Positions 1 through 8,362 of a stretch of 10,000 bases of DNA are shown in pieces; position 1 is the first letter of the stretch; the number at the start of each line of letters is the position of its first letter. Origin of the DNA: Halocaridina rubra (Eukaryota > Arthropoda > Malacostraca > Decapoda > Atyidae). The stretch covers positions 5,001 through 15,000 of the forward strand of contig JAXCGZ010021044.1 of the NCBI GenBank assembly GCA_037179515.1. The letters run 5' to 3'. The notes under the pieces are model-generated. The model made no database searches and had not been told where the DNA came from. It saw nothing but the letters and a program-made list of their open reading frames with translations. The position numbers were made by a program, and so were the translations under genes.

Positions 1-524
1 AGTGTGAGGGGAATTGCCATGTGATGAAGCAGTAGAGGTAAACCAGCTACGGCTGTCGGGTCTAATTGTAGAATATCCTTACCCACCTACCTTGTGAATG
101 ACCCAAGCAAGGTGGAAGAGGGGGAAATGTGAGCTGAGAGGAGTGGTTGAGGTATGTGTGGATGGTGATGAATGAGCGTTTTTTGGCTCAGCCACCCCCT
201 TGCAAGGGAGAATGAGACCCGGTATATGTATATAGGTATATCTTTATTTTTTTTCTAAGAAACAATGGCAATGTGTACATCATAGTTATATAAAATGCTT
301 TTGGAAGACGTGTGGCCTTATTGTCATAAGGAAAAATCAAAGCAAATTAGCTTTGCGAAAGAAAGAAGAGACTGACCTATAGGCCGTAGTGCTATATGTT
401 ACATCCGAAAAGAACTATTGCAACATGCTTATGTCATGTAACTCCTTGCTCATACTATAAAAAAAGTACGAATTTATGCCTTTTTCATAATTTTACCTTG
501 TGCCATCAATAAGCGATTTCAAAT

Positions 525-525
<1 letters not shown>
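1..525. other. AT-rich non-coding flank; one arm of a dispersed repeat
   Basis: No exon with convincing splice sites or protein-like translation was seen on either strand. The only structure noticed is at 131-230, where GAGCTGAGAGGAGTGGTTGA and, further on, GACCCGGTATATGTA recur in diverged form at 8866-8934 (see the finding on that pair). The sequence becomes A/T-rich after about 230. Confidence 0.5.

Positions 526-596
<71 letters not shown>
526..596. repeat. (TAA)n microsatellite
   Basis: Nearly perfect TAA/AAT array of about 23 units in AT-rich sequence. No element boundary could be recognised next to it. Confidence 0.97.
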
Positions 597-722
597 TAAA
601 TTGAAGATATGCATCCTTGACATTATGCCTGTGAAAACCAGTAGCTTGGCTGCAGTTTTAACGTATAATTTGTTATAGGTAGAAGTTTTTTATTGTTCTA
701 AAATGCCAATTCAAGCCCCTGC

Positions 723-723
<1 letters not shown>
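597..723. other. Non-coding spacer between two trinucleotide repeats
   Basis: AT-rich unique sequence. No coding potential, RNA gene or repeat was recognised on either strand. Confidence 0.4.
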
Positions 724-798
<75 letters not shown>

Positions 799-816
799 GT
801 TATGATGATGATGATG
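724..816. repeat. (ATT)n then (ATG)n compound microsatellite
   Basis: An ATT array of about 25 units runs to 798 and passes through GTT into a short ATG/GAT run ending near 816. It lies about 60 bp upstream of the splice acceptor of the GTPase exon, so it is probably intronic or just 5' of the coding part of that gene. Confidence 0.95.
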
Positions 817-879
817 ACGTAAGCACTATTAGAGAAATAGCTATATCATTTTTATTTTGTTTTTCATGTTTTCCTTCAG

Positions 880-1014
880 GAGAAAAGATGAGAGGTGAAG
901 AGAGGGATAAGATGCCTTCGCCTCCCACCGGAAGAGAGAACAGACAAAGGATTCAACAGCAGATTGCTCGGCTGAGAATCGTTGTTTTGGGAGCTGAAGG
1001 GGTCGGCAAATCTG
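880..1014 (+). CDS. Coding exon of a Ras-superfamily small GTPase (P-loop exon, partial gene)
   Basis: This exon encodes the N-terminal part of a Ras-like small GTPase, a nucleotide-dependent molecular switch. Translation from the ATG at 888 gives a basic, Gln/Arg-rich leader of about 29 residues (MRGEERDKMPSPP...). It runs into RIVVLGAEGVGKS, which is beta-1 plus the G1/P-loop (GxxGxGKS), the segment that binds the GTP phosphates. A pyrimidine-rich tract ending TTCCTTCAG precedes position 880. The perfect donor GTAAGT follows the last exon base, 1014. The exon ends in phase 1, splitting the codon after the P-loop Ser, where a GNN codon (often Ala in this family) is expected. The frame is also open upstream of the ATG within the exon, so initiation could be at 888, at the second ATG (912), or in an earlier exon. 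Hydrophobic VVLG before the P-loop suggests a divergent member such as the RERG, RASL11/12 or Dexras groups; one exon cannot decide. The G2-G5 motifs are outside the exon and were not found downstream. Confidence 0.82.
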
Positions 1015-1035
1015 GTAAGTGAATTTATCTATATT

Positions 1036-1191
<156 letters not shown>

Positions 1192-1198
1192 ACCTACC

Positions 1199-1200
<2 letters not shown>

Positions 1201-1294
<94 letters not shown>
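1201..1294. repeat. (TA)n microsatellite
   Basis: About 46 TA units directly after the (CT)n and CCTA run. It ends at the start of a segment whose first bases (GTGACACC...) resemble the cores that border (TA)n at 4350 and 4548. Confidence 0.97.
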
Positions 1295-1296
<2 letters not shown>

Positions 1297-1630
1297 GGGT
1301 GTGACACCTGGACGCGCAAGAAAACTGCCCTCATCAATAAAGGACCAGGCACTAAGAAAACACTAAGACGAAGGAAAAGAAAAAGGTTAAGGACAGTGCA
1401 GAGATGAGCTAATAATACACAAAGGAAAAGGACAGGCTGAAAGAATAGCCAAAGAACTAAGGACCTAGAGATATGGCAGGATTAGGTCCGGAGATGACGA
1501 TAGATCTGCTTTTTGAAGGAAGATAGATTATAAGAATCAGGAAAGACAGAAGGAAGAAGAGAGTTCCAGAGTCTGAGGTAGATGGGAAAAAGCAGTCGCT
1601 GCACCGATCAATCTGTGAGCTACAAATCTC

Positions 1631-1636
<6 letters not shown>
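1295..1636. repeat. Unclassified repeat-like segment between (TA)n and (CA)n
   Basis: A purine-rich, 340-bp non-microsatellite segment. Its edge, GTGACACCTGGACG at 1301-1314 and GCCCTCATC at 1327-1335, matches the cores at 4350-4397 and 4548-4595, which also abut (TA)n. It is therefore probably a longer copy of the same dispersed element, with the (TA)n perhaps being its 3' tail on the minus strand. No reading frame of convincing length or composition was found; short frames on both strands are broken by stops. Confidence 0.5.
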
Positions 1637-1723
<87 letters not shown>

Positions 1724-1745
1724 ACACACACACACACACACACAC
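1637..1745. repeat. (CA)n microsatellite at the LINE 5' junction
   Basis: About 54 CA units with one CTTA interruption near 1721, preceded by a short CG run. It ends directly against the first coding base of the truncated LINE at 1746. Confidence 0.97.
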
Positions 1746-3170
1746 CCTCATGTGCTTAAAAAATGCGCAAACACAATATCAGTGGCACTAAGTATCATAT
1801 TTAAGGAGTCACTGGAGTCGGGGGAGATTCCAAGATGCTGGAAACAAGCAAATGTGATACCTATCTTCAAAAAGGGAAGGAGGGATACGGCTCTGAACTA
1901 TAGACCAGTTTCCTTGACCAGCATAGTTTGCAAACTTATGGAGAAACTACTAAGGAAACATATCTCTCTTCACTTGGAATCCTTCAAGTTTTTGTCAGTG
2001 AGGCAACATGGCTTCAGAGAAGGTAGATCAACAGTAACAAACTTATTAGAATTTTATGATGAGGTAAGCCAAATCTTACAGGAAAGAGAGGACTGGGCAG
2101 ATTGCATATTCCTAGACTTCCAGAAAGCGTTTGACACTGTTCCACATGGGAGACTTATTAGGAAGCTGCACTCAATGGCTAGAATAGGTGGAAATGTTTT
2201 GGACTGGATAAAAACTTACTTAGAAGGAAGGGAACAGAGGGTTAGAGTAAGACACTCAGTGTCTGAATGGAGAAGAGTTAGTAGTGGAGTTCCACAGGGT
2301 TCAGTTTTAGGGCCACTTTTGTTCCTTGTATATGTAAATGACCTACCAGAGTCTGTAAATTCATTCATGAATATGTTTGCAGATGATGCAAAGATTGTGA
2401 AGAAAGTAAAAAACGAGAACAATGGTAGAGAACTTCAGGAGGATCTAAATAATCTGCATGAGTGGTTAGAAAAGTGGCTAATGAAATTCAATACTTCAAA
2501 ATGTAAGGTAATGAGAATGGGTACAAGTGCAAGAAGGCCCAAGCTTGACTACTCGGTGGCTGGAGTACAACTTCAAGAGACAGAAAATGAGAGAGATCTA
2601 GGAGTAAACATACTGGCAGATTTGTCTCCAGAAATACATACAAATGGCATAGTAAGGGCAGCATATGCATTCTTATCAAATGTAAGGGTAGCCTTCAGGC
2701 ACATGGACAAGGAAATGTTCAGAAATATTTATGTAACCTATGTGAGGCCAAAACTCGAATATGCAGCCCCCTTTTGGAATCCGCACTTGAAAAAGCACAT
2801 AGCTAAGCTTGAAAAAGTTCAAAGACATGCCACGAAACTGGTGCCAGAAATACGCAATCTCAGTTATGATGAGAGGCTGAGGGAATTAGACTTACCATCA
2901 CTCGAAGCTAGAAGAGTAAGGGGGGATATGGTGACAGTCTTTAAATTCCTTCATGGTTATGATAGAGTGGATAGGAATCGATATTTCGATATGGCTGGCT
3001 CTAGAACTAGAGGTCATAGTTTGAAGCTTCGTAAGAAAACTTGTTTGCAGGATGTAAGGAAATACTTTTTCAGTGTAAGAGTAGTTGATAACTGGAATTG
3101 GCTAAGCGAGGAGGTAGTTAATGCTATCTTAATCCATAGTTTTAAGGACAGGTATGATAAGTATGACTAA
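1746..3170 (+). CDS. Reverse transcriptase of a 5'-truncated CR1-like non-LTR retrotransposon
   Basis: This is the C-terminal part of ORF2 of a LINE, which copies element RNA into DNA at a nicked target. The frame is open from 1746 (Pro-His-Val-Leu-Lys-Lys) to the TAA at 3168-3170, about 474 codons without a stop. There is no true start; the GTG at 1752 is internal. Counting from 1752, the motifs in order are PIFKKG then NYRPVSL (37-55); QHGFREGRST (85-94); motif A LDFQKAFD (121-128, catalytic D122); motif B GVPQGS (179-184); motif C FADD (209-212, catalytic aspartates); and a thumb region with NTSKCK. The C-terminus, KYFFSVRVVDNWNWL and a final FKDRYDKYD, is typical of CR1/L2-group elements as I know them. 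Full CR1 ORF2 is roughly twice this length; the endonuclease domain and fingers are missing, as expected for 5' truncation during target-primed integration. The uninterrupted frame suggests recent insertion. A Jockey or Rex1 affiliation is less likely. Confidence 0.92.
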   Translation, partial: PHVLKKCANTISVALSIIFKESLESGEIPRCWKQANVIPIFKKGRRDTALNYRPVSLTSIVCKLMEKLLRKHISLHLESFKFLSVRQHGFREGRSTVTNLLEFYDEVSQILQEREDWADCIFLDFQKAFDTVPHGRLIRKLHSMARIGGNVLDWIKTYLEGREQRVRVRHSVSEWRRVSSGVPQGSVLGPLLFLVYVNDLPESVNSFMNMFADDAKIVKKVKNENNGRELQEDLNNLHEWLEKWLMKFNTSKCKVMRMGTSARRPKLDYSVAGVQLQETENERDLGVNILADLSPEIHTNGIVRAAYAFLSNVRVAFRHMDKEMFRNIYVTYVRPKLEYAAPFWNPHLKKHIAKLEKVQRHATKLVPEIRNLSYDERLRELDLPSLEARRVRGDMVTVFKFLHGYDRVDRNRYFDMAGSRTRGHSLKLRKKTCLQDVRKYFFSVRVVDNWNWLSEEVVNAILIHSFKDRYDKYD

Positions 3171-3257
3171 GTCTAAAATGGAACCGATGAGGAGACGGGA
3201 AGATACGAGCTTTGGGCTCTTTCCCGTAAACACAATTAGGTAATCACAATTAGGTAA

Positions 3258-3258
<1 letters not shown>
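3171..3258 (+). repeat. LINE 3' UTR with terminal tandem repeats
   Basis: The 88 bp after the RT stop. They end in two tandem copies of ACAATTAGGTAATC (about 3231-3258) that run straight into (AC)n. Short tandem repeats at the 3' terminus are a known feature of CR1-type LINEs, where the RT recognises the RNA end. The repeat even ends in ...TCAC, which grades into the microsatellite. Confidence 0.75.

Positions 3259-3314
<56 letters not shown>
3259..3314. repeat. (CA)n microsatellite, probable LINE tail
   Basis: About 28 perfect CA units continuous with the LINE 3'-terminal repeats, so it is best read as the element's tail or an expansion of it. Confidence 0.95.
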
Positions 3315-3316
<2 letters not shown>

Positions 3317-3318
3317 TT

Positions 3319-3441
<123 letters not shown>

Positions 3442-3685
3442 CTTAATTTTAAGTCTATATGGCCATATTTGGGCTGTGAGTCATTCTCTCCCTGTGTCCC
3501 CCCTGAGGTCCTCTTGCTTCTTCTTCTTCTTCTCCTTTTGGAATTATTTATTCCTTAAAAGGACTTTTTAGTGTCTGTCTTGAGGCAAGACAAGTTATGA
3601 TCATTCTTATGTATTTGTTTTTTTTATTTTTTAATATTTCGTTTATTGTTCTTGCAGGTTTTGATTTGTTTGATTTTTGGAAAGA
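3442..3685. other. Non-coding spacer between (GA)n and (ATT)n
   Basis: Unique, T-rich sequence with a short CTT run near 3517-3532. No exon, RNA gene or element end was recognised. Confidence 0.4.
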
Positions 3686-3702
3686 TTATTATTATTATTA
3701 TA

Positions 3703-3760
<58 letters not shown>

Positions 3761-3778
3761 TTCTTATTGTTATTATTA

Positions 3779-3846
<68 letters not shown>

Positions 3847-3852
3847 GTTATG

Positions 3853-3917
<65 letters not shown>

Positions 3918-3931
3918 CAATATTATTATTA
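3686..3931. repeat. Long imperfect (ATT)n microsatellite
   Basis: About 80 ATT/TTA units with scattered interruptions (TAA, TTT, TTC, TTG), longer and more degenerate than the other trinucleotide arrays here. A copy of a 90-bp dispersed repeat begins about 40 bp after its end. Confidence 0.96.
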
Positions 3932-3969
3932 CTGAATAGACCCAAGACACCATTTGAGATGTGTCATAT

Positions 3970-4059
3970 GCGTCAGATTCATTTATGAAATCCATTTGTG
4001 TGTGTCTAGCTAACTAACAATAAGATATCCTAGGTTTACACTGTTTAAGAAATCGGGTC
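3970..4059 (+). repeat. 90-bp dispersed repeat, copy A
   Basis: Runs from GCGTCAGATTC to AAATCGGGTC. The reverse complement of 5791-5880 matches it without gaps, with about 10 mismatches in 90 (near 89% identity). Both copies contain ATGAAATCCATTTGTGTGTG and TATCCTAGG. In a common orientation each is preceded by a trinucleotide array: (ATT)n here and (GAA)n for copy B. The family is not recognised. Confidence 0.88.
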
Positions 4060-4722
<663 letters not shown>

Positions 4723-4909
4723 CTAATTGCCAATAAATTACAAAAATAAAGTAAAAATCCACTCTGCATATACAAACATCAGGAGAACCTCGGAATATGC
4801 TTTCTTACTTCCGTAAACCTCCTTCTAACGGCTAAACTATAATTCACACATCATTATCATTTTATGCATTCACCTTGTCACCTATCCATTCCCGGCACGA
4901 TTCCTCCTT
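4723..4909. other. Unique spacer; would be 3' UTR of the candidate minus-strand exon
   Basis: No repeat or frame was recognised. If the minus-strand exon at 4910-5096 is real, this is its 3' untranslated region. No canonical AATAAA was found on that strand here; an ATAAAA lies near 4859-4866. Confidence 0.35.
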
Positions 4910-5096
4910 TTAACTTCCTCTAGTGTCGTCTGAAAATGGCATATCATCTCTCCAAGTCGTACCTAAAGGACTTGCCGGAGTAACCCTGATGCATTGGTCA
5001 CTAACTATTTCCGTCATGGTGTCAACGTTGATAAATGGCACTGACAAATGGCACTTCTGGATATTGCTCTTTTCGTCTCTCGCTGTATTGGCATCA
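4910..5096 (-). CDS. Candidate terminal exon of an unrecognised gene
   Basis: On the minus strand a strong 3' splice-site-like sequence (a pyrimidine tract TTTATTTTTCCCACTTTTGC followed by GATTCCAG) is directly followed by 62 in-frame codons. They read DANTARDEKSN..., then PFINVDTMTEIV, then TPASPLGTTWRDD, ending GS and a TAA at 4912-4910. The translation is hydrophilic and mixed in composition, unlike the low-complexity frames nearby, and would suit a cytoplasmic C-terminal tail. The frame enters in phase 2. The plus-strand frame over the same bases is less protein-like. No family is recognised. It could instead be chance open sequence or part of an old repeat. A SINE lies immediately upstream, in what would be the preceding intron. 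Confidence 0.27.
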
Positions 5097-5146
5097 CTGG
5101 AATCGCAAAAGTGGGAAAAATAAATATTATTTAATTATAATAACTT

Positions 5147-5337
5147 AGTAGTCTCCGTGGCAAAATGGTAGCGTCTGCGACTCTGAAGCGGCAGGTCGAG
5201 GGTTCGCGCCCCGTCACGGACTTAGTAAGGGCATACACTCAGGGTATCGATTACGTCTGTCAAAACAAGTTCTTCGTAAGAAGGCAACCGTCCTAGCCCT
5301 TAGTAGAAAAGGGAGTTCGTGACGTAAAACCGAATCC
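5147..5337 (+). repeat. tRNA-derived SINE, copy 1
   Basis: A short non-autonomous retrotransposon of about 190 bp. Its 5' head (about 5152-5221) is tRNA-like: CTCCGTG at the 5' side pairs (6 of 7) with CACGGAC at 5215-5221. A pol III box A-like TGGCAAAATGG is at 5158-5168 and a box B-like GGTTCGCGCCC at 5201-5211. The anticodon-arm sequence GACTCTGAA recalls tRNA-Gln(CTG), but stem mismatches rule out a working tRNA. The body continues through GGGCATACACTCAGGGTA and CCTAGCCCTTAGTAGAAAAG to GACGTAAAACCGAA. An 18-bp perfect target-site duplication, ATTTAATTATAATAACTT, flanks it at 5129-5146 and 5338-5355. Copies 2 and 3 share head, body and orientation. Confidence 0.92.
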
Positions 5338-5355
5338 ATTTAATTATAATAACTT

Positions 5356-5489
5356 GGCTAAGTCTCCAGTAATTCTTATGCAGAAGACCCCCCATTCCAA
5401 GTAAATTGAAGAAATATATTTTGGTCTTTTGTTTGGAGAATATTTTAGATCTTTTGTGGTCTAAATCTCAGCATAACATCAGTAGTCAT

Positions 5490-5493
<4 letters not shown>
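5356..5493. other. Short unique spacer
   Basis: No feature was seen beyond its position between the SINE target duplication and (GA)n. Confidence 0.4.

Positions 5494-5559
<66 letters not shown>
5494..5559. repeat. (GA)n microsatellite
   Basis: About 33 perfect GA units. Confidence 0.97.
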
Positions 5560-5563
<4 letters not shown>

Positions 5564-5790
5564 CCTCTATCAGTATTCACACATTAATATACTTTTGCCA
5601 CGCTGCTTTTAATAACCAATCAATGTGGAATAACTTTTTTTTTTACCTATTCTTTACTGTAACTCCACTCAATTTTTTGGCGTTAAATACTGCTCATATG
5701 ATAATGATTTTTTTTTTTAATATATGGAGATGAAGGGCAAAGAAATAGCAGAGACACATTTTTTAATTCTTATAAAAATGAAGTCTTTTT
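5560..5790. other. AT-rich spacer
   Basis: AT-rich with T homopolymers near 5634 and 5710. No exon, RNA or repeat end was recognised. Confidence 0.4.
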
Positions 5791-5880
5791 GGCCCGATTT
5801 CTTTAACACTGTAAGCCTAGGATACCATATTGTTACTTAGCTAGACACACACAAATGGATTTCATGAACGCATCTGACGC
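5791..5880 (-). repeat. 90-bp dispersed repeat, copy B (inverted)
   Basis: The reverse complement matches copy A at 3970-4059 over the full 90 bp without gaps. Homology ends at the same place in both (AAATCGGG(C/T)C), which suggests a true element end or a conserved unit. Confidence 0.88.
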
Positions 5881-5909
5881 GGTTCTGTGTATGCACTTCT
5901 TCTTCCTCT

Positions 5910-6101
5910 TCTCCCCCTCCTCCTCCTCCACTTCCATCTTCTTCTTCTTCTTCTTCTTCTTCTTCTTCTTCTTCTTCTTCTTCTTCTTCTTCTTCTTCTT
6001 CTTCTTCGTTTTCTTCATTTTTCTTCTTCTTCTTCTTCTTCTTCTTCTTCTTCTTCTTCTTCTTCTTCTTCTTCTTCTTCTTCTTCTTCTTCTTCTTCTT
6101 C
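5910..6101. repeat. (TCC)n then (TTC)n microsatellite
   Basis: A short TCC-rich lead passes into about 55 TTC units, interrupted near 6007-6020 by GTTTTCTTCATTTTT. This is (GAA)n on the other strand, the orientation in which the adjacent 90-bp repeat matches copy A. Confidence 0.95.
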
Positions 6102-6250
6102 CTTATTTAAATAAACCCTAGCAGAGTGAAAAGGCAAGATTTTTTCTTGTTTGATAAGCAAACATCTTTTATGTCATTAGTCTTAGTGAGAAACTTTTAT
6201 ACAGAGTTTTCCCCAGCCAATAAACTTGGCCAGTCTTGCGTACCTGTATA

Positions 6251-6456
6251 GTAGTCTCCTTGGCAAAATGATAGCGTCCGCGACTCTGAGGCGACAGGTC
6301 GAGGGTTCGCGCCCCGTCACGGACTGAGGTTAGTAAGGGCATACACTCAGGGTAACGATTACATCTGCCAAAACAAGTCCTTTGTAAGAAGGCAGCCGTC
6401 CTAGCCCTTCGTTGAAAAGGGAGTTCGTGACGTAACCCCCCCCAAAAAAAAAAAGG
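6251..6456 (+). repeat. tRNA-derived SINE, copy 2
   Basis: Same family and strand as copy 1. The head is GTAGTCTCCTTGGCAAAATG, with box B GGTTCGCGCCC and CACGGAC, and the body contains GGGCATACACTCAGGGTA. This copy has TGAGG after the head, absent from copy 1 but present in copy 3. Its 3' end is altered: after GACGTAA come eight C and eleven A. The target duplication is CTTGCGTAC(C/T)TGTATA, 16 bp with one mismatch, at 6235-6250 and 6457-6472. It sits beyond the MITE, where the pseudogene can no longer be followed. Confidence 0.92.
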
Positions 6457-6472
6457 CTTGCGTACTTGTATA

Positions 6473-6593
6473 TTCTTGGTTTTGCTCATCCATTCACTAC
6501 CACGTGCGACCCCATGCACATAAAATCCTTAACTTCCTCAAGCATCTCCCCCAAAAAGAGTCACATTTAACTTACCAACGTCAGCACTCTTAA
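6473..6593. other. Spacer between SINE copy 2 and the MITE
   Basis: On the minus strand this may be the far end of the decayed pseudogene, but frames are short and no family segment could be recognised with confidence. Confidence 0.3.
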
Positions 6594-6735
6594 GGGGGGT
6601 TTACACGGTCAAACAGTTCGTTGAACGCGGTTCGACAGACAAGTGTTTGAAGTGATGTTCACACGTTCGAACATCACTTCAAACACTTGTCTGTCGAACC
6701 GCGTTCGACGAACCGTTTGTCCGTGTAAACCCCCC
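6594..6735. mobile_element. Palindromic MITE, 142 bp
   Basis: Two 67-bp arms (6594-6660 and 6669-6735) are reverse complements except at 3 positions and enclose an 8-base loop, ACACGTTC. The ends are GGGGGGTTTACACGG and its complement. It is flanked by TTAA on the left (6590-6593) and TTTA on the right (6736-6739), a likely TTAA target duplication with one change. There is no coding capacity, so it would need a transposase in trans. TTAA targets are used by the piggyBac and Kolobok superfamilies; a purine-purine terminus fits Kolobok better than the usual C-rich piggyBac terminus. The arms also hold smaller palindromes (GTTCG-T-CGAAC). Confidence 0.88.
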
Positions 6736-6739
6736 TTTA

Positions 6740-8362
6740 CACTCCTTGCATAGTAGGGCTGGCAGTCAGTAGGTAAAACTGAGAAGCTTATGTGTTTCTT
6801 ACATTTTGTTCTGTATTGTTGGATTTGGTTCAAAAATGTCTACCTAGGGTTGGAATGCTATTCCATTGGTCTAGTGAGTTGTTCCTTGTCCACACAGAGT
6901 ATCCTCCAGTCTGCAAGTTTTGCCACAGCAAAATAAAGCTCTCACATTTTGCTGATAGACACGTGGAAGGAAAATACCTTTTTTTCCCAGTTCTGATTGT
7001 TCCATGGCCATCATTGTTACAGCTTCTTTCGCTTGACTATATGACAGGCCATGTCCAAAATACTTTTGAATGGCAACTATTTCAACAGAACATGCTCAAA
7101 TTTTTGCAGTTATTGATAGAGCAAGGTTTTTGAGCATTTTCACCCAACCACGTGCGACACAGTGAAGAAAGTCTTGGCCAGTTACTAAAATCACTTTCTG
7201 AACCTTGTCTGTTCCAGATAACTTCCCTTCATGGCAGTTTTCTGTGACAGGGCATAGAAGCCAAACCATCATGTTAAAAAGTATGTAAGTCTATGTACTT
7301 ATACGAAATGATGGTGGCCATTCAATTCCATATTTTATTTCCAATATTGCCAGTTGAATTAGTTTTGCTCTGTGAAAAACTTCGGCTTTCTGGGTTTCTA
7401 GTCCTGCACTTCTGTTGTTCAGCAAATCATCTTTATCCTCACTTATGCGTACAGTAGCCTACTGAAGTTCTTTTTCTACAATTTGGCCCATTGAAACAAT
7501 GTTGCTGAAAACAAAATCAACTTCAGACCTGACCTGTGGGTGGGAAAATTCTATTTTCTCACCAAACTCCTTTAGAAGTCTATATTTGAAGCTTTGTAAT
7601 TCATAGGAAGGTAAGCTGATGATTTCTTACAACAAATTTCAGCATAGCATTCACGAGGTTTGTTAAATTGATTACCTCTAATTAGGTAATGACAATGTCT
7701 TGAATGCCATCAGCTGATTCCTTTGTTTTGTACTGAGTCTGTTTTTTCCAAATCAACTCCACACAGATAGTCTCTGTGAGTGTAGTCTATAATAGAATCG
7801 ATAATACTTCACTTCTCTTGCAATGAGGTCCTGATCTTTGATATTAATCAATAGCTTGTGATCTCCGTAGCAAAATGGTAGCGTCCGCGACTCTGAGGCG
7901 GCAGGTCGAGGGTTCCCGCCCCGTCACGGACTGAGGTTAGTATGAACATACACTCAGGGTAACGATTACATCTGCCAAAACAAGTCCTTCGCAGGAAGGC
8001 AACCGTCCTAACCCTTAGTAGAAAAGGGAATTCGTGACGTAAAACCGAAACCAACTTGTGATCTTATTTCATCTCTGCTGCTTGTAATAAATTACTACTA
8101 GCCTGCTTAGTAAAACAATCAGTTATAAGTTCTTTCAGCTTCACGTTTTAAGTTGACTTAGGTCATTTTCCTTTCTGACAGAAAATACATTTTCACTTTT
8201 AGCTGAAGCTAACTGAGCGAGTGACATACATTTTCTTGGTGGAGAATAGCTAGAGCATTGAGTATCAGATGATAGTTCAGGCCTATGGTCTAGGTAATTT
8301 TCTCTTCTCTTTTTCATTCTCTGCTGATGGTTTTGTTGATGTACATTTGATATCATTGTCAA
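6740..8362 (-). pseudogene. Decayed copy of a multi-copy uncharacterised invertebrate protein family
   Basis: Read from 8362 downwards, the minus strand gives protein-like blocks separated by stops and frameshifts. Block 1 (8362-8141) has PPRKCMSLAQLASAKSE and a degenerate zinc-ligand-like stretch. Block 2 (about 8145-8065) has KLKELITDCFTKQASSN. After a SINE insertion, block 3 (about 7854-7790) continues with IKDQDLIAREVKYY. Block 4 (about 7700-7300) has NLTNLVNAM, SFKYRLLKEFGEKIEF and GIEWPPSF. Block 5 (about 7215-6846) has VILVTGQDFLHCVARGW, FGHGLSYSQ and GQGTTH. Block 6 (about 6820-6740) has VLPTDCQPYYA. At least four in-frame stops are present (for example TGA at 7098-7096, TAG at 6873-6871 and 6846-6844), plus several frameshifts. 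The order and wording match, from memory, a large family of uncharacterised proteins repeated in crustacean, mollusc and cnidarian genomes, probably carried by transposable elements. Function is unknown. Confidence 0.68.
7865..8054 (+). repeat. tRNA-derived SINE, copy 3, inside the pseudogene
   Basis: Same family and strand as copies 1 and 2. The head has CTCCGTAGCAAAATGG and GGTTCCCGCCC, where box B carries a C for G change, followed by CACGGAC; the body ends GACGTAAAACCGAAACC. The perfect 10-bp target duplication CTTGTGATCT lies at 7855-7864 and 8055-8064. The pseudogene frame continues across when the insert is ignored, so insertion came after that coding sequence existed there. Confidence 0.93.

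Noticed and set aside
1457..1791. Cys-Val and His-Thr repeat frames
   Set aside because: Translations of (CA)n, with no flanking coding signature.
4923..5123. Plus-strand frame of 66 codons
   Set aside because: No splice or start context, and it overlaps a more protein-like minus-strand frame. It is probably a shadow or chance.
5152..5221. Functional tRNA-Gln gene
   Set aside because: The anticodon and D stems do not pair properly, and the same unit recurs twice with a shared 3' body and target duplications, so it is a SINE head.
6169..6519. Minus-strand frames over SINE copies 2 and 3 (also 7848-8054) with similar translations
   Set aside because: Their similarity comes from the SINE sequence itself. 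They are antisense open stretches without coding evidence.
6609..6833. Minus-strand frame of 74 codons
   Set aside because: A chimera of the pseudogene end and the MITE arm. Only the part above 6740 has family-like sequence, and it is counted in the pseudogene.
6792..7133. Plus-strand frame of 113 codons (and 8269-8529)
   Set aside because: Shadows of the decayed coding sequence on the minus strand, whose translation matches a family in order.
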